Positions 8,867 to 16,542 of a DNA stretch of 32,379 bases are shown piece after piece. The DNA is taken from assembly GCA_023429685.1 (NCBI GenBank), contig JAEZDF010000062.1, forward strand, positions 1 to 32,379. Direction: 5' to 3'. The stretch's first letter is position 1. Every line of letters begins with the position of its first letter. Made by a program: the position numbers and the translations under genes. The notes beneath the pieces are model-generated. The model searched no databases, was not told the DNA's origin, and saw only the letters and a list, made by a program, of their open reading frames with translations. This DNA comes from Bacillota bacterium (lineage in GTDB: Bacteria > Bacillota > Clostridia > Oscillospirales > Ruminococcaceae).

Positions 8867-8911
8867 ATTGTAAACGGAATTGCGGATGGTGTCAAGCCGT
8901 AAATTTACAGC
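8867..8911 (-). promoter_or_regulatory. Near-consensus sigma-A promoter with adjacent palindrome, upstream of RNase J leader
   Basis: Minus strand: TTGACA (8890-8895), a 17-nt spacer and TACAAT (8867-8872), so transcription should start near 8860. Directly upstream of the -35 lies an imperfect 16-bp palindrome (8896-8911, GC-GTAAA/TTTAC-GC with one mismatched pair), which could be a regulator site. The transcript would run about 590 nt before the RNase J start. Confidence 0.75.
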
Positions 8912-8943
8912 CCGTATATACCGCGTTTGCTCTGCGGCAATTA

Positions 8944-11262
8944 CTATCTGCCCTTGTCGTGTTCAAACCCCTTTATCATCTTCTCAAACCCGCCGCAAAG
9001 TTCCCGCGCAATTTCGTAGTTTGCCGCCTCGGCAAAGATACGCACGCCGCCGCCGCGTTTGAGCGGACGCACCAGCACCGAGCCGCCTTTGTAAGGAACT
9101 ACAAGCCCTTCGCCGATTGTACCGTGCCCCGCTGTTCCCCCAATGCGGCGCATTACCTCACAGGGGTTTTGACTTAAGGGGACGATACGGGTGACACCAT
9201 CAAACGCGGGCAGGGCGTCACACAGTTCATACAGGCTTTTGCCGGTCTTTTTAATTAAAGAAAGCAGCATTACGGCTCTTGCCAGCCCGTCGCGTACCCA
9301 TGGCTGGTTTTTGGCAATGAAGCGCGCCCTGCGGTCGCTGTCATCGGCGGGGCAGGACAGATATCGCATTACGGTTCTCCCGTAATCCTCGGCGATATAG
9401 TCAAGCACCCGCGGCGCGTCGTAACGCACGGCAAGGTTGTTGCCGATAGAGAGCTCGTGCTCGGCAAGCAGAACAAACACCCGCTCATCCGACACACGCA
9501 CTCCGCCGTTGTGGGACACACTGAGACTTTGCCCGTCATCCGAGATATGAAGCCTGAGCCTACCTGCTCTGGACAAGCTGCACCCAAGGTCATCGAGCAC
9601 TGCGTGAAGCACGCGCTTGAGCAGCACGTTTTTACACGCGATGGAAACCGTCATGCCCGTAAGTTCTTCACGGCAATAATCCTTTAAATACGCGGGGTAA
9701 AGCAGAGCGACCGCTTCCATTCGGCTTAGCTTTCCGTACTCCTCAAACGCCGCGTTCTTCACCTCCGCGCGCAGCATGCAAAGCTCAATTTCCCGCTCGA
9801 CACCACGCTTTAGGGTTAAGCCATCCGCGCCGAACAAGCGGATGCGCCCAGCTTCAATGTGAGCACCTAGCCTTGCCTTGCAGTGCACCGAAGAAAACAC
9901 CCCCTGCGGCTCGATGCACTCGCCGAAATCCCACACCGAACAGCCCGTTTGACGGATGCCTGCGCCGAATGCATCGCATAACGCGCGCCCTGCCCTGCCC
10001 ATATGCGAGACACCGCACACCCCCTGCTTCATAACAGTGCCGATGGCGCCGCCAAGTCTGGCGCACATGGTGGGGGTCATTTCGCCGGGCGATTCGATGC
10101 ATACGCCCTCATCGTCAAACAGCTCGCGCCCCAAGGTGCCTGTGCGCATATGCTCGCGCAGCACGCTGTCGCTTTTCACGTATTTTTTGGGCCAAACCTT
10201 TACACCCGGCTCTACCAGCGCGCGGTTACCCACCACCGCCTTTGCCCCGATTGCAGACCCTTCAAACAGCCGCGCACTGTTTTCGATGACCGCACCCTCG
10301 CAAACCACACTGCCCCGTACATGAACATCGTCGCCCAGCACCGCGCCCGTGCCGATTAAGCTGCCCATAACCGCCGCACGCTGCCCGATGCAGGCGCCGT
10401 CGTCGATGACGCTACCCTCCCCGACCCGGCAGCCTTGACCAACCGTTACCCCCGCCCCCACATAGGCGGGCGGATTTACGGTAATACGCTGCGCGTCCTT
10501 AGGGTCTTTATAGTACACACCGTCTATCAGTGCCGCGTCGATGCTGCACTTAACCCGCCCAGAGAGCATATCCGCTGCGCATTGCCTTAGGGTGTCGAGA
10601 TCTCCGACGTCACACCAATATCCCGCTTCCTCACAGGCAAGCACCCGCTCGCCGTTTTTTAGCATAAGCGGGAACAGATCCTTTGCAAAATCAAAGGGAC
10701 TATCATCGGGCACGTGGGCTATCGCTTTGGGGGAGAGTACATATACGCCGGTATTGGCAAGGTCGCTTACCACCTGCGCATAACAGGGCTTTTCCACAAA
10801 GCCCACAACAGTGTGGTCCTGCTCGTTGACATTGACCAGACCGTATTCGCGCGGGTCACTTACCTGTTTGACCACAAGGGTGGCATCCGCCTGATTCTCC
10901 GTATGAAAGCGCAGGATCTCGGCGAGATTAAAGTCGCACATCGCGTCGCCACTTATTACGAGGATATCCTCATGCACGTCATTTGCTGCGTTTTTTACCC
11001 CGCCTGCCGTACCCAACGGATGCTGTTCGGTCACAAACCGAAGCGTGACCCCTTTGTACTGCCCGTCGGCAAAGTGGTCGGTTACACAGCCGGGCAGGTA
11101 CCCCAGCGTAACTCGTGCCTCGGTAACGCCGTTTTGGTCAAGAAGGTCCAGGATATATTCCAGAATCGGTCGCCCACACAGCCTTGCCATCGGCTTTGGC
11201 TTTGTGCAGGTCAACGGCTTTAAGCGGCTGCCCGCTCCGCCTGCCATAATTACCGCCAGCAT
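8944..11262 (-). CDS. Sugar-phosphate nucleotidyltransferase fused to a degenerate phosphomannomutase-like domain
   Basis: A 772-residue fusion. Residues 1-235 are an NDP-sugar pyrophosphorylase domain: the nucleotide loop GGAGSRLKPLT is at 8-18, KPKP at 21-24, and a GD pair at 105-106. Residues about 262-365 are a hexapeptide left-handed beta-helix. From about 400 to 700 the protein resembles alpha-D-phosphohexomutase, but the phosphoserine TASHNP loop is replaced by a shortened AHIEAGRIRLFG stretch. The DGDxDR metal loop is also missing (SDDGQSLS instead). The mutase part is therefore probably inactive and structural or regulatory. Related fusions are often annotated mannose-1-phosphate guanylyltransferase; the actual sugar is not determined here. 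The ATG at 11262 follows AGGTGG by 8 nt; a GTG at 11274 lacks a site. Confidence 0.82.
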   Translation of the reverse strand: MLAVIMAGGAGSRLKPLTCTKPKPMARLCGRPILEYILDLLDQNGVTEARVTLGYLPGCVTDHFADGQYKGVTLRFVTEQHPLGTAGGVKNAANDVHEDILVISGDAMCDFNLAEILRFHTENQADATLVVKQVSDPREYGLVNVNEQDHTVVGFVEKPCYAQVVSDLANTGVYVLSPKAIAHVPDDSPFDFAKDLFPLMLKNGERVLACEEAGYWCDVGDLDTLRQCAADMLSGRVKCSIDAALIDGVYYKDPKDAQRITVNPPAYVGAGVTVGQGCRVGEGSVIDDGACIGQRAAVMGSLIGTGAVLGDDVHVRGSVVCEGAVIENSARLFEGSAIGAKAVVGNRALVEPGVKVWPKKYVKSDSVLREHMRTGTLGRELFDDEGVCIESPGEMTPTMCARLGGAIGTVMKQGVCGVSHMGRAGRALCDAFGAGIRQTGCSVWDFGECIEPQGVFSSVHCKARLGAHIEAGRIRLFGADGLTLKRGVEREIELCMLRAEVKNAAFEEYGKLSRMEAVALLYPAYLKDYCREELTGMTVSIACKNVLLKRVLHAVLDDLGCSLSRAGRLRLHISDDGQSLSVSHNGGVRVSDERVFVLLAEHELSIGNNLAVRYDAPRVLDYIAEDYGRTVMRYLSCPADDSDRRARFIAKNQPWVRDGLARAVMLLSLIKKTGKSLYELCDALPAFDGVTRIVPLSQNPCEVMRRIGGTAGHGTIGEGLVVPYKGGSVLVRPLKRGGGVRIFAEAANYEIARELCGGFEKMIKGFEHDKGR

Positions 11263-11401
11263 CGAAAACCCCACCTAACAATCATAGTAACTCTATTATT
11301 GCTCCGAAAGCATGATTTAACGCATCGCTCGGTGAGTTTTTCGGTCAGAACCGACCGTTAGTCGATATTGCACTCCAACCAGTACACATTGCAGTAAAGC
11401 A

Positions 11402-11438
11402 TAAAAGACACGATGATGCAAAATCATCGTGTCTTTTA
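11402..11438. terminator. Bidirectional intrinsic terminator
   Basis: A 16-bp perfect inverted repeat (11402-11417 with 11423-11438) with a 5-nt GCAAA loop, A-rich on the left and T-rich on the right, so it can act on either strand. It lies in the 346-nt gap between azlD and the nucleotidyltransferase gene. Besides the two terminators and a CGGTC/GACCG hairpin near 11341-11357 I see nothing else in that gap. Confidence 0.85.
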
Positions 11439-11544
11439 GTTGTAGCTACAGCTATTTTCGGTTTTGCCATGTATGAGTATTGACGGGTATATGAGGTTAA
11501 ACAAACGCAACGCTTGACTTTTAAATTGTACAGGTATACAAACA

Positions 11545-11584
11545 CCCCCCGACAGCTCGCGTTCTTGTGCGAACCGCCGGGGGG
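11545..11584 (-). terminator. Intrinsic terminator after azlD
   Basis: CCCCCCG (11545-11551) pairs with CGGGGGG (11578-11584), with a second small stem inside (TCGC/GCGA). On the minus strand TGTTTGT follows. It lies 25 nt past the azlD stop. Confidence 0.75.
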
Positions 11585-11608
11585 CGTTATGGTATGAGCG
11601 TACCGTGC

Positions 11609-11944
11609 TTAAACAAACACAAGCTGCACCAATATCATATATACTACCGTGCCTGTGAGGATACTTAGCAGCGTATTGCGCCGCCACAGGTGCAGTGCGA
11701 CCACACACACCGAGGCAATCAGCTCGGGCAGCCCAAACGGGAATGCGGCCACCTCTACTGTACGCATACAGTACACGACGAGAATCGCCATAATCGTTGG
11801 CGGCAGGACGCTTCCTAGGTACAGAATCGATTTAGGGGTCGGTCTGCCGTTGGTAAACAGCGCAAAGGGCGCAAGGCGAGTTAAAAAGGTAACGGCAGCC
11901 ACGACAAGGATGATAAAAAGCGATTGCAGTGCAGAGATTGTCAT
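11609..11944 (-). CDS. azlD: AzlD-family branched-chain amino acid exporter small subunit
   Basis: A 111-residue, very hydrophobic protein with about four predicted transmembrane helices, containing the AzlD-like TFLTRLAPFALF segment (about residues 19-30) and LGSVLPPTIMAILVVY (about 43-58). AzlC and AzlD together form an exporter of branched-chain amino acids (4-azaleucine resistance in Bacillus). It follows azlC by 42 nt on the same strand and ends at a terminator, so it is the last gene of this unit. Confidence 0.88.
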   Translation of the reverse strand: MTISALQSLFIILVVAAVTFLTRLAPFALFTNGRPTPKSILYLGSVLPPTIMAILVVYCMRTVEVAAFPFGLPELIASVCVVALHLWRRNTLLSILTGTVVYMILVQLVFV

Positions 11945-11986
11945 ACCGGTTTTCCTGCCTTTGCTATGTTATGTATTGTAGTAAGC

Positions 11987-12724
11987 TCAGCACTCGGGTG
12001 TTCCCATGCCTTCGGGGTTTGTTTTATGTTCAAGCCTGCACCGCAGGAGCATCAGTACCAGTACCGATACAAGCATCGCGGGGATGATAAACCGGTCGGC
12101 ACCTAAGAATAGCAGCATCCCCACACCGGCGCACGCGCCGATAACCGCCGGAACGCGGGAGGGATAGTCGAGCCACTGCTCGGTGCAGATGACCAAAAAC
12201 AGTGCGGTCATCGCAAAATCGATCCCCTTCGTATTAAAGCGGATGAGTGAACCCGCAAGCGAACCGATGACGCTGCCCAAAACCCAGTAGCACTGGTCAA
12301 ACAGCGAGACCAAAAAGAAAAAGCGCTGCGGCTTTACCCCCTCGGGCACCTTCGCAGAGCAGAGCAGCGAGTAGGTCTCATCGGTCAGCGAAAATATCAT
12401 GTACGGCTTTTTTCGCCCCATGCCCTTAAACCGCTCAAGCATTGAAAGCCCATAGAACACATGCCGCAGATTAACGGCAAGCGTCATAACAGCCACCTGC
12501 CACAACGTAAACGCGCCTGAAAAGAAGTTGATTGCAATAAACTGCATGGAGCCCGCGTATACCGTAACGCTCATCAAAAGCGCCCACAGTACGCCGTAGC
12601 CCTTTTCGTTCATCAATAGCCCAAACGCGATGCCCACAAACACATAGCCGAGCATCACAGGAAAGGACGCCTTCAGCGCGGCCTTTGCCGCGCCTTTTTT
12701 TCCCTGTTTATCCATCCTCGTCAT
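11987..12724 (-). CDS. azlC: AzlC-family branched-chain amino acid exporter large subunit
   Basis: A 245-residue integral membrane protein. After a basic cytoplasmic tail (about 1-16) it has the AzlC features FPVMLGYVFVGIAFGLL (about 21-37), YAGSMQFIA (about 56-64) and NLRHVFYGLS (about 85-94), followed by several more helices. It is predicted to form an amino acid exporter with the adjacent AzlD. Two nearby ATGs are possible, 12724 and 12715; an AGGGG lies 3 nt before the first and 12 nt before the second, so the start is uncertain by three codons. It is only 59 nt after prfB with no clear terminator, so it may share that transcript. Confidence 0.9.
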   Translation of the reverse strand: MTRMDKQGKKGAAKAALKASFPVMLGYVFVGIAFGLLMNEKGYGVLWALLMSVTVYAGSMQFIAINFFSGAFTLWQVAVMTLAVNLRHVFYGLSMLERFKGMGRKKPYMIFSLTDETYSLLCSAKVPEGVKPQRFFFLVSLFDQCYWVLGSVIGSLAGSLIRFNTKGIDFAMTALFLVICTEQWLDYPSRVPAVIGACAGVGMLLFLGADRFIIPAMLVSVLVLMLLRCRLEHKTNPEGMGTPEC

Positions 12725-12783
12725 AATCCCCTATAAAACATATCCACCGTGATGCGGTGTAATCTACGATAAAAGCAGATTGT

Positions 12784-13896
12784 TTATTGACCGCCCGCAC
12801 TCTTTGCCTTGAGATAGGCGTTAATGAAGCCGTCGATCTCGCCGTCCATCACCGCGTTGATGTTCCCCGACTCAAAGCCTGTGCGGTGATCCTTTGCAAG
12901 GGTGTAGGGCATAAACACATAGGAGCGAATCTGGCTGCCCCACGCAATCTCCTTCTGCACGCCCTTGATGTCCTCTATCTTTTCGTAGTGCTCGCGCTCT
13001 TTAATCTCGATAAGCTTCGATTTGAGCATCGTCATCGCCGTCTCGCGGTTCTGGCGCTGGCTGCGCTCCTGCTGGCAGGCAACTACAACGCCGGTGGGCA
13101 GATGGGTAATGCGGATGGCGGACTCGGTCTTGTTGACGTGCTGACCGCCCGCGCCGCTGGCACGGTAGGTATCCACCCGCAGATCCTCATCGTTAATTTG
13201 AATGTCAAAGTCCTCGCCAATTTCGGGCATGACCTCAAGCGACGCAAACGAGGTGTGCCTGCGCCCCGAAGAATCAAACGGCGAGATGCGCACCAAGCGG
13301 TGCACGCCTGCCTCGCTTTTTAGGTAGCCGTAGGCGTTTGTGCCCTCGATGAGGATAGACGCACTCTTTAAGCCCGCCTCCTCGCCGTCAAGGTAATCGA
13401 GTATCTTGTAGCGAAAGCCGTGGCGTTCCGCCCAGCGAGTGTACATGCGGTAGAGCATCTGCGCCCAGTCCTGCGCCTCGGTGCCGCCTGCCCCCGCGTG
13501 AAAGGCAAGGATGGCATTGCTGCCGTCGTACTCGCCTGTAAGCAGTGTTGCAAGTCGTGCCGCGGAAAGCGCGTTCTCAAACGCGTCTACACCCTGCACC
13601 GCCTCATTGTAAAGCGACTCATCCTCGCTTTCGTCGGCAAGCTCTATTAAGGTGAGTGTATCGTCATAATCGGTCTTGAGCCGCTCGTAGCCCGTCACCT
13701 TCGCCTTGCTCTGGGCGATTGCTTGCAGCACCTTCTGCGACTGGGACGGGTCATCCCAAAAGCCGGGCGCCATGGTCTGCTCCTCCATGTACGCAATCTC
13801 GTTTCTGGTTTTGTCTAAAGACAGTGCGTCGGCAAGGTCGGCAAGCTCATTCGCAAAGCTCGTTAACCGCTGCTTGAGTTCTTCGTATATCAGCAT
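12784..13896 (-). CDS. prfB: Peptide chain release factor 2, without programmed frameshift
   Basis: A 370-residue class I release factor recognising UGA and UAA. The tripeptide anticodon SPF is seen in RISPFDSSGRRH and the catalytic GGQ in SGAGGQHVN, which triggers peptidyl-tRNA hydrolysis. Most bacterial prfB genes carry an in-frame UGA near codon 25 that requires +1 frameshifting. Here the matching position (ADALSLDKT) is read through in one frame, so that autoregulation is absent. I prefer the ATG at 13896, which has GGGG 6 nt upstream and gives an N-terminus aligned with homologues. An ATG four codons earlier (13908) is possible. Confidence 0.95.
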   Translation of the reverse strand: MLIYEELKQRLTSFANELADLADALSLDKTRNEIAYMEEQTMAPGFWDDPSQSQKVLQAIAQSKAKVTGYERLKTDYDDTLTLIELADESEDESLYNEAVQGVDAFENALSAARLATLLTGEYDGSNAILAFHAGAGGTEAQDWAQMLYRMYTRWAERHGFRYKILDYLDGEEAGLKSASILIEGTNAYGYLKSEAGVHRLVRISPFDSSGRRHTSFASLEVMPEIGEDFDIQINDEDLRVDTYRASGAGGQHVNKTESAIRITHLPTGVVVACQQERSQRQNRETAMTMLKSKLIEIKEREHYEKIEDIKGVQKEIAWGSQIRSYVFMPYTLAKDHRTGFESGNINAVMDGEIDGFINAYLKAKSAGGQ

Positions 13897-13948
13897 ACAT
13901 TGCCCCATTCCCCGCTGGTGTGCGGCTTCGATTGTAATATAAATAAGT

Positions 13949-13973
13949 CCCTGTACCCAAGTTGTGGGCAGGG
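13949..13973 (-). other. Stem-loop at the 5' end of the prfB leader
   Basis: CCCTG/CAGGG outer and CCCA/TGGG inner stems with a 2-nt bulge, beginning right at the predicted transcription start. This may protect the 5' end or have a regulatory role; it is not a recognised riboswitch. Confidence 0.45.
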
Positions 13974-13980
13974 TAATACT

Positions 13981-14009
13981 ATTATAGGGCAGGTTTGTTT
14001 TGTTGTAAA
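13981..14009 (-). promoter_or_regulatory. Sigma-A promoter of prfB
   Basis: Minus strand TTTACA (14004-14009), 17-nt spacer, TATAAT (13981-13986). Transcription should begin near 13974, about 78 nt before the prfB ATG. Confidence 0.8.
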
Positions 14010-14056
14010 GCGGAGAAGGGCAATATGAAACCGGAACTAATTGAATGATTTTACAT

Positions 14057-14092
14057 AAAAACAGCGCGGGAATACTGGATGTTCCCCGCGCT
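14057..14092 (-). terminator. Intrinsic terminator of the padR/DUF1700/DUF4097 operon
   Basis: Minus strand AGCGCGGG (14085-14092 on the plus axis) pairs with CCCGCGCT (14063-14070) and is followed by TTTTT (14057-14061). It starts 14 nt past the DUF4097 stop. Confidence 0.88.
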
Positions 14093-14106
14093 GCTTTCTT
14101 ACATAC

Positions 14107-15408
14107 TCAGTATAAGAAATCGATATTGATGTCGCCAGATTTTGTTGTTACATCCAGCCGTTTGCTCCCGCCGGCTGACTCGGGAACTCGTACTTGACCG
14201 CTTTTTGACGTTGCGTTTATTGTGTAATACTCCCGCTTGTCGTTAATACTGCCTTTTACTGAGCCGCTTGAAGAAGATAGACCTAAACTACCGACGGTTA
14301 ACGCCTGAAACCGAATGTCCCCAGATTTGGTTTCAAGGGTAATATCCCCATTCGCTTGTGTCTTATCTAAAAACAAGGCGGCACTGCTCGCTTTAATGGA
14401 GATATTGTTTGTGACCTGTACGGCGCTTACATTGGTATCGCCCGATAACGTCCTGACGATTAAGTCTTCTTTAACCGCACCCTCATCGAATACTGTTTTT
14501 CCGCTCTTTGTATCTACCGACAGAGTTCCCCCAGCGTTTACGGATTTGACTTTGATGTCCCCAGATTCGGTTTCAAGGGTTATATCCCCATTCGCTTGCG
14601 TCTTGTCTAAAAACAAGGCGGCGCTGCTCGCCCTAATGGAGATATTGTTAGCCACCTGTACGGCGCTTACATTGGTATCACCCGATAAAGTCCTGACGAT
14701 TAAATCTTTTTTTACAGCACCCTCATCGAGTTCTGTTTTTCCGCTCTTCGTATCTACCGAAAGCGTTCCCCCTGCGTCCACCGATGTGACTTTGATATCG
14801 CCTGAACTGGTTTCAACCGTCATATTGCCACCTGAAGTGACATTATCCAATTTCACTTTGCCGCTTCTTGTGTAGATTGAAACCTGATTTTGAGCGGTAA
14901 GACTGCTCATCTTTATGTCGCCAGATTTGCTGTTTATCACAAGTCCACTTAACTGCTCTAGCTGTGTGATGTCGATAACCCCGCTGGCCGACGATGCGTT
15001 TATTTCCCCTTCAAATCCATAAGGCACCTCAATGTGAATGGTTTGATCCACAAATCCAATGTTAACGCCTATGTAGTCATACCACTGTTTGTTGACCTTT
15101 TGCTCGATGACCAGTTCCCCGCTTGCCAAAAGATTAACATCATAATACTCCTGTTCGTTCTCTAGGGTGGTGATTTTAATTTGATTGCTATCAGACGCAA
15201 TCAGTTTTATTCCGCTATACCGATCCTTGATGTTAATCGTTTTGACCTTTTCTGAATTGTAGTGATATGACTTTTCTTCATATGGCAACCCTGTCTGAAA
15301 TCCTTTTAGGTGAAATCCACCCACAGCAAAGGCTGAAGCAGCAATTATGATACCCAATATTAAACAAAAGCTCGCTATAATTATAAGTTTTCTGTCAAGC
15401 AATTTCAT
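14107..15408 (-). CDS. Membrane-anchored DUF4097 beta-strand-repeat protein (putative adhesin-like)
   Basis: A 433-residue protein with one N-terminal transmembrane segment (about 8-30) and no cleavage motif I can place, so it is probably anchored with its bulk outside. The rest is a series of beta-strand repeats containing the recurring SGDI/SGK pattern typical of DUF4097 (for example SKSGDIKM, TSSGDIKV, TKSGDINI), expected to form a beta-solenoid. Two adjacent 80-residue units are nearly identical. It overlaps the DUF1700 gene by 14 nt. A PadR/DUF1700/DUF4097 set is a recurrent Firmicutes cassette linked in some species to envelope stress; the molecular role is unknown. Confidence 0.85.
   Translation of the reverse strand: MKLLDRKLIIIASFCLILGIIIAASAFAVGGFHLKGFQTGLPYEEKSYHYNSEKVKTINIKDRYSGIKLIASDSNQIKITTLENEQEYYDVNLLASGELVIEQKVNKQWYDYIGVNIGFVDQTIHIEVPYGFEGEINASSASGVIDITQLEQLSGLVINSKSGDIKMSSLTAQNQVSIYTRSGKVKLDNVTSGGNMTVETSSGDIKVTSVDAGGTLSVDTKSGKTELDEGAVKKDLIVRTLSGDTNVSAVQVANNISIRASSAALFLDKTQANGDITLETESGDIKVKSVNAGGTLSVDTKSGKTVFDEGAVKEDLIVRTLSGDTNVSAVQVTNNISIKASSAALFLDKTQANGDITLETKSGDIRFQALTVGSLGLSSSSGSVKGSINDKREYYTINATSKSGQVRVPESAGGSKRLDVTTKSGDINIDFLY
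14316..14795. repeat. Tandem duplication, two 240-bp units inside the DUF4097 gene
   Basis: The units 14316-14555 and 14556-14795 are almost the same at the DNA level, in frame, and encode two near-identical 80-residue beta-repeat blocks. A third, diverged unit starts at 14796. The high DNA identity indicates a recent duplication or gene conversion, and the array could change copy number. Confidence 0.9.
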
Positions 15409-16015
15409 CCGTTGTGTCCCCTTCCGTTTGCTTGTTAATAAAAAACGTCTTGACCGACCGTAAGAACAGTTTGGTAAGGTTAATGAGCCATACCGACAGA
15501 TTCTTCACCGCGATAAATGCAAAAATTCCTAGACCAATGGAAATCGCGGCACAACCAATCTGAAAAACACCTGAAACAGGATTTTGTGCAATAACTAAAA
15601 TAGATAAAATAATACAAGCAATTGCAGTTAGTCCAAACGATGCGACAAACGCATAGAGCGCGAGAATGATAGACCAGATTGTGATATAAACCGAAAGAAA
15701 TACCATGAAAAACGCCGCAAGCAGCGGGAACCACAGCGGAAAGCCTACGATAATTAAGACAATCTCCCACGTACTTAATTTGTGCTTGGGCTTCATCTTT
15801 GCCTTTACAAGGGAGGAAAGGGGAACCGTAAGCATGATTTCGTGTACGATCTCGTTGATATCGCCAAGCGCTGCGACCGCCTCTTCCTCGCTCATACCGT
15901 CTTCTACCCGGTCATCAATGATTTCGGTGTAAAACAGAAGCGACTTTTCTACCTCCCCGTGCGGAAGCATGTATAGTTTTTGTTTAAAGCTTTCGGCAAA
16001 ACCGTTCTTATTCAT
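15395..16015 (-). CDS. DUF1700 family membrane protein
   Basis: A 206-residue protein. The cytoplasmic N-terminal half (about 1-80) has the DUF1700 pattern: a short helix bundle with the EDGMSEEEAVAALGD motif (about 38-52). It is followed by three or four transmembrane helices (about 83-178), basic at the C-terminus. DUF1700 proteins usually sit beside a PadR regulator and a DUF4097 protein, as here, and may transduce a membrane signal between them. It overlaps padR by 8 nt and the DUF4097 gene by 14 nt, so the three are translationally coupled. The precise function is not known. Confidence 0.85.
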   Translation of the reverse strand: MNKNGFAESFKQKLYMLPHGEVEKSLLFYTEIIDDRVEDGMSEEEAVAALGDINEIVHEIMLTVPLSSLVKAKMKPKHKLSTWEIVLIIVGFPLWFPLLAAFFMVFLSVYITIWSIILALYAFVASFGLTAIACIILSILVIAQNPVSGVFQIGCAAISIGLGIFAFIAVKNLSVWLINLTKLFLRSVKTFFINKQTEGDTTDEIA

Positions 16016-16334
16016 CCCCGATGTCCCCCATCTCTTCCGTAATATAATGATACACCTTCATAACCTCTTGCCACTCGGCAACAAAGTCACGCATCCTGCT
16101 TATGCCTTGTTCGGTGATTTTATAATATTTTCGCAACCGGCTGTTGTACTCTACCGAATAAACGGTAAGCAGCCCGCCTGCCTCAAGTCTTTTTAAGATT
16201 GGATAGAGTGTTGATTCGGAAATATCTATGTGCGGACTGACATCCTTAATGATTTGATACCCATAGGAATCCTTGCGGTAAAGAACGGTTAGCACGCAAA
16301 TTTCGAGCAACCCCTTCTTTAACTGAACATCCAT
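16008..16334 (-). CDS. PadR family transcriptional regulator
   Basis: A 108-residue winged-helix repressor. The LLEICVLTVLYRKDSYGY segment and the STLYPILKRLEAGGLL recognition-helix region (about residues 43-58) are classic PadR. A C-terminal dimerisation helix follows. I chose the ATG at 16334 (MDVQLKKG), which has GAGGTG 5 nt upstream; an in-frame TTG six codons earlier has no site. It heads the operon with DUF1700 and DUF4097. A long palindrome overlaps the promoter just upstream, so it most likely represses its own operon. Confidence 0.92.
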   Translation of the reverse strand: MDVQLKKGLLEICVLTVLYRKDSYGYQIIKDVSPHIDISESTLYPILKRLEAGGLLTVYSVEYNSRLRKYYKITEQGISRMRDFVAEWQEVMKVYHYITEEMGDIGDE

Positions 16335-16352
16335 ATACACACCTCGTTTCAA

Positions 16353-16387
16353 GTAATACTATACAGTACATAGTATTACACTGTCAA
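16353..16387 (-). promoter_or_regulatory. padR promoter with overlapping palindromic operator
   Basis: Minus strand TTGACA (16382-16387), 18-nt spacer, TATAGT (16358-16363). A perfect inverted repeat, GTAATACTAT-N7-ATAGTATTAC (16353-16379), covers the -10 and most of the spacer. The arm length and ATAC-type half-sites fit PadR operators, and its position would block RNA polymerase, indicating negative autoregulation. Confidence 0.82.
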
Positions 16388-16448
16388 CAGTATTTATAAA
16401 TTATTTGTTAACTTGACGTTAACGCTGCTATAACATTGGAAGAATATA

Positions 16449-16477
16449 TTGGCTTTTATCTAATATTCGTTTATAAT
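16449..16477 (+). promoter_or_regulatory. Promoter of the zinc-ribbon gene and galU
   Basis: TTGGCT (16449-16454), 17-nt spacer, TATAAT (16472-16477); transcription from about 16484, 60 nt before the chosen ATG. It is divergent from padR, with about 60 nt between the two -35 boxes. Confidence 0.65.
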
Positions 16478-16542
16478 AAAGGCGGTTCAGCCATGATAAA
16501 AAAGCAAGCAAACTGATTATTACGATACAGAGGATGTACCAG

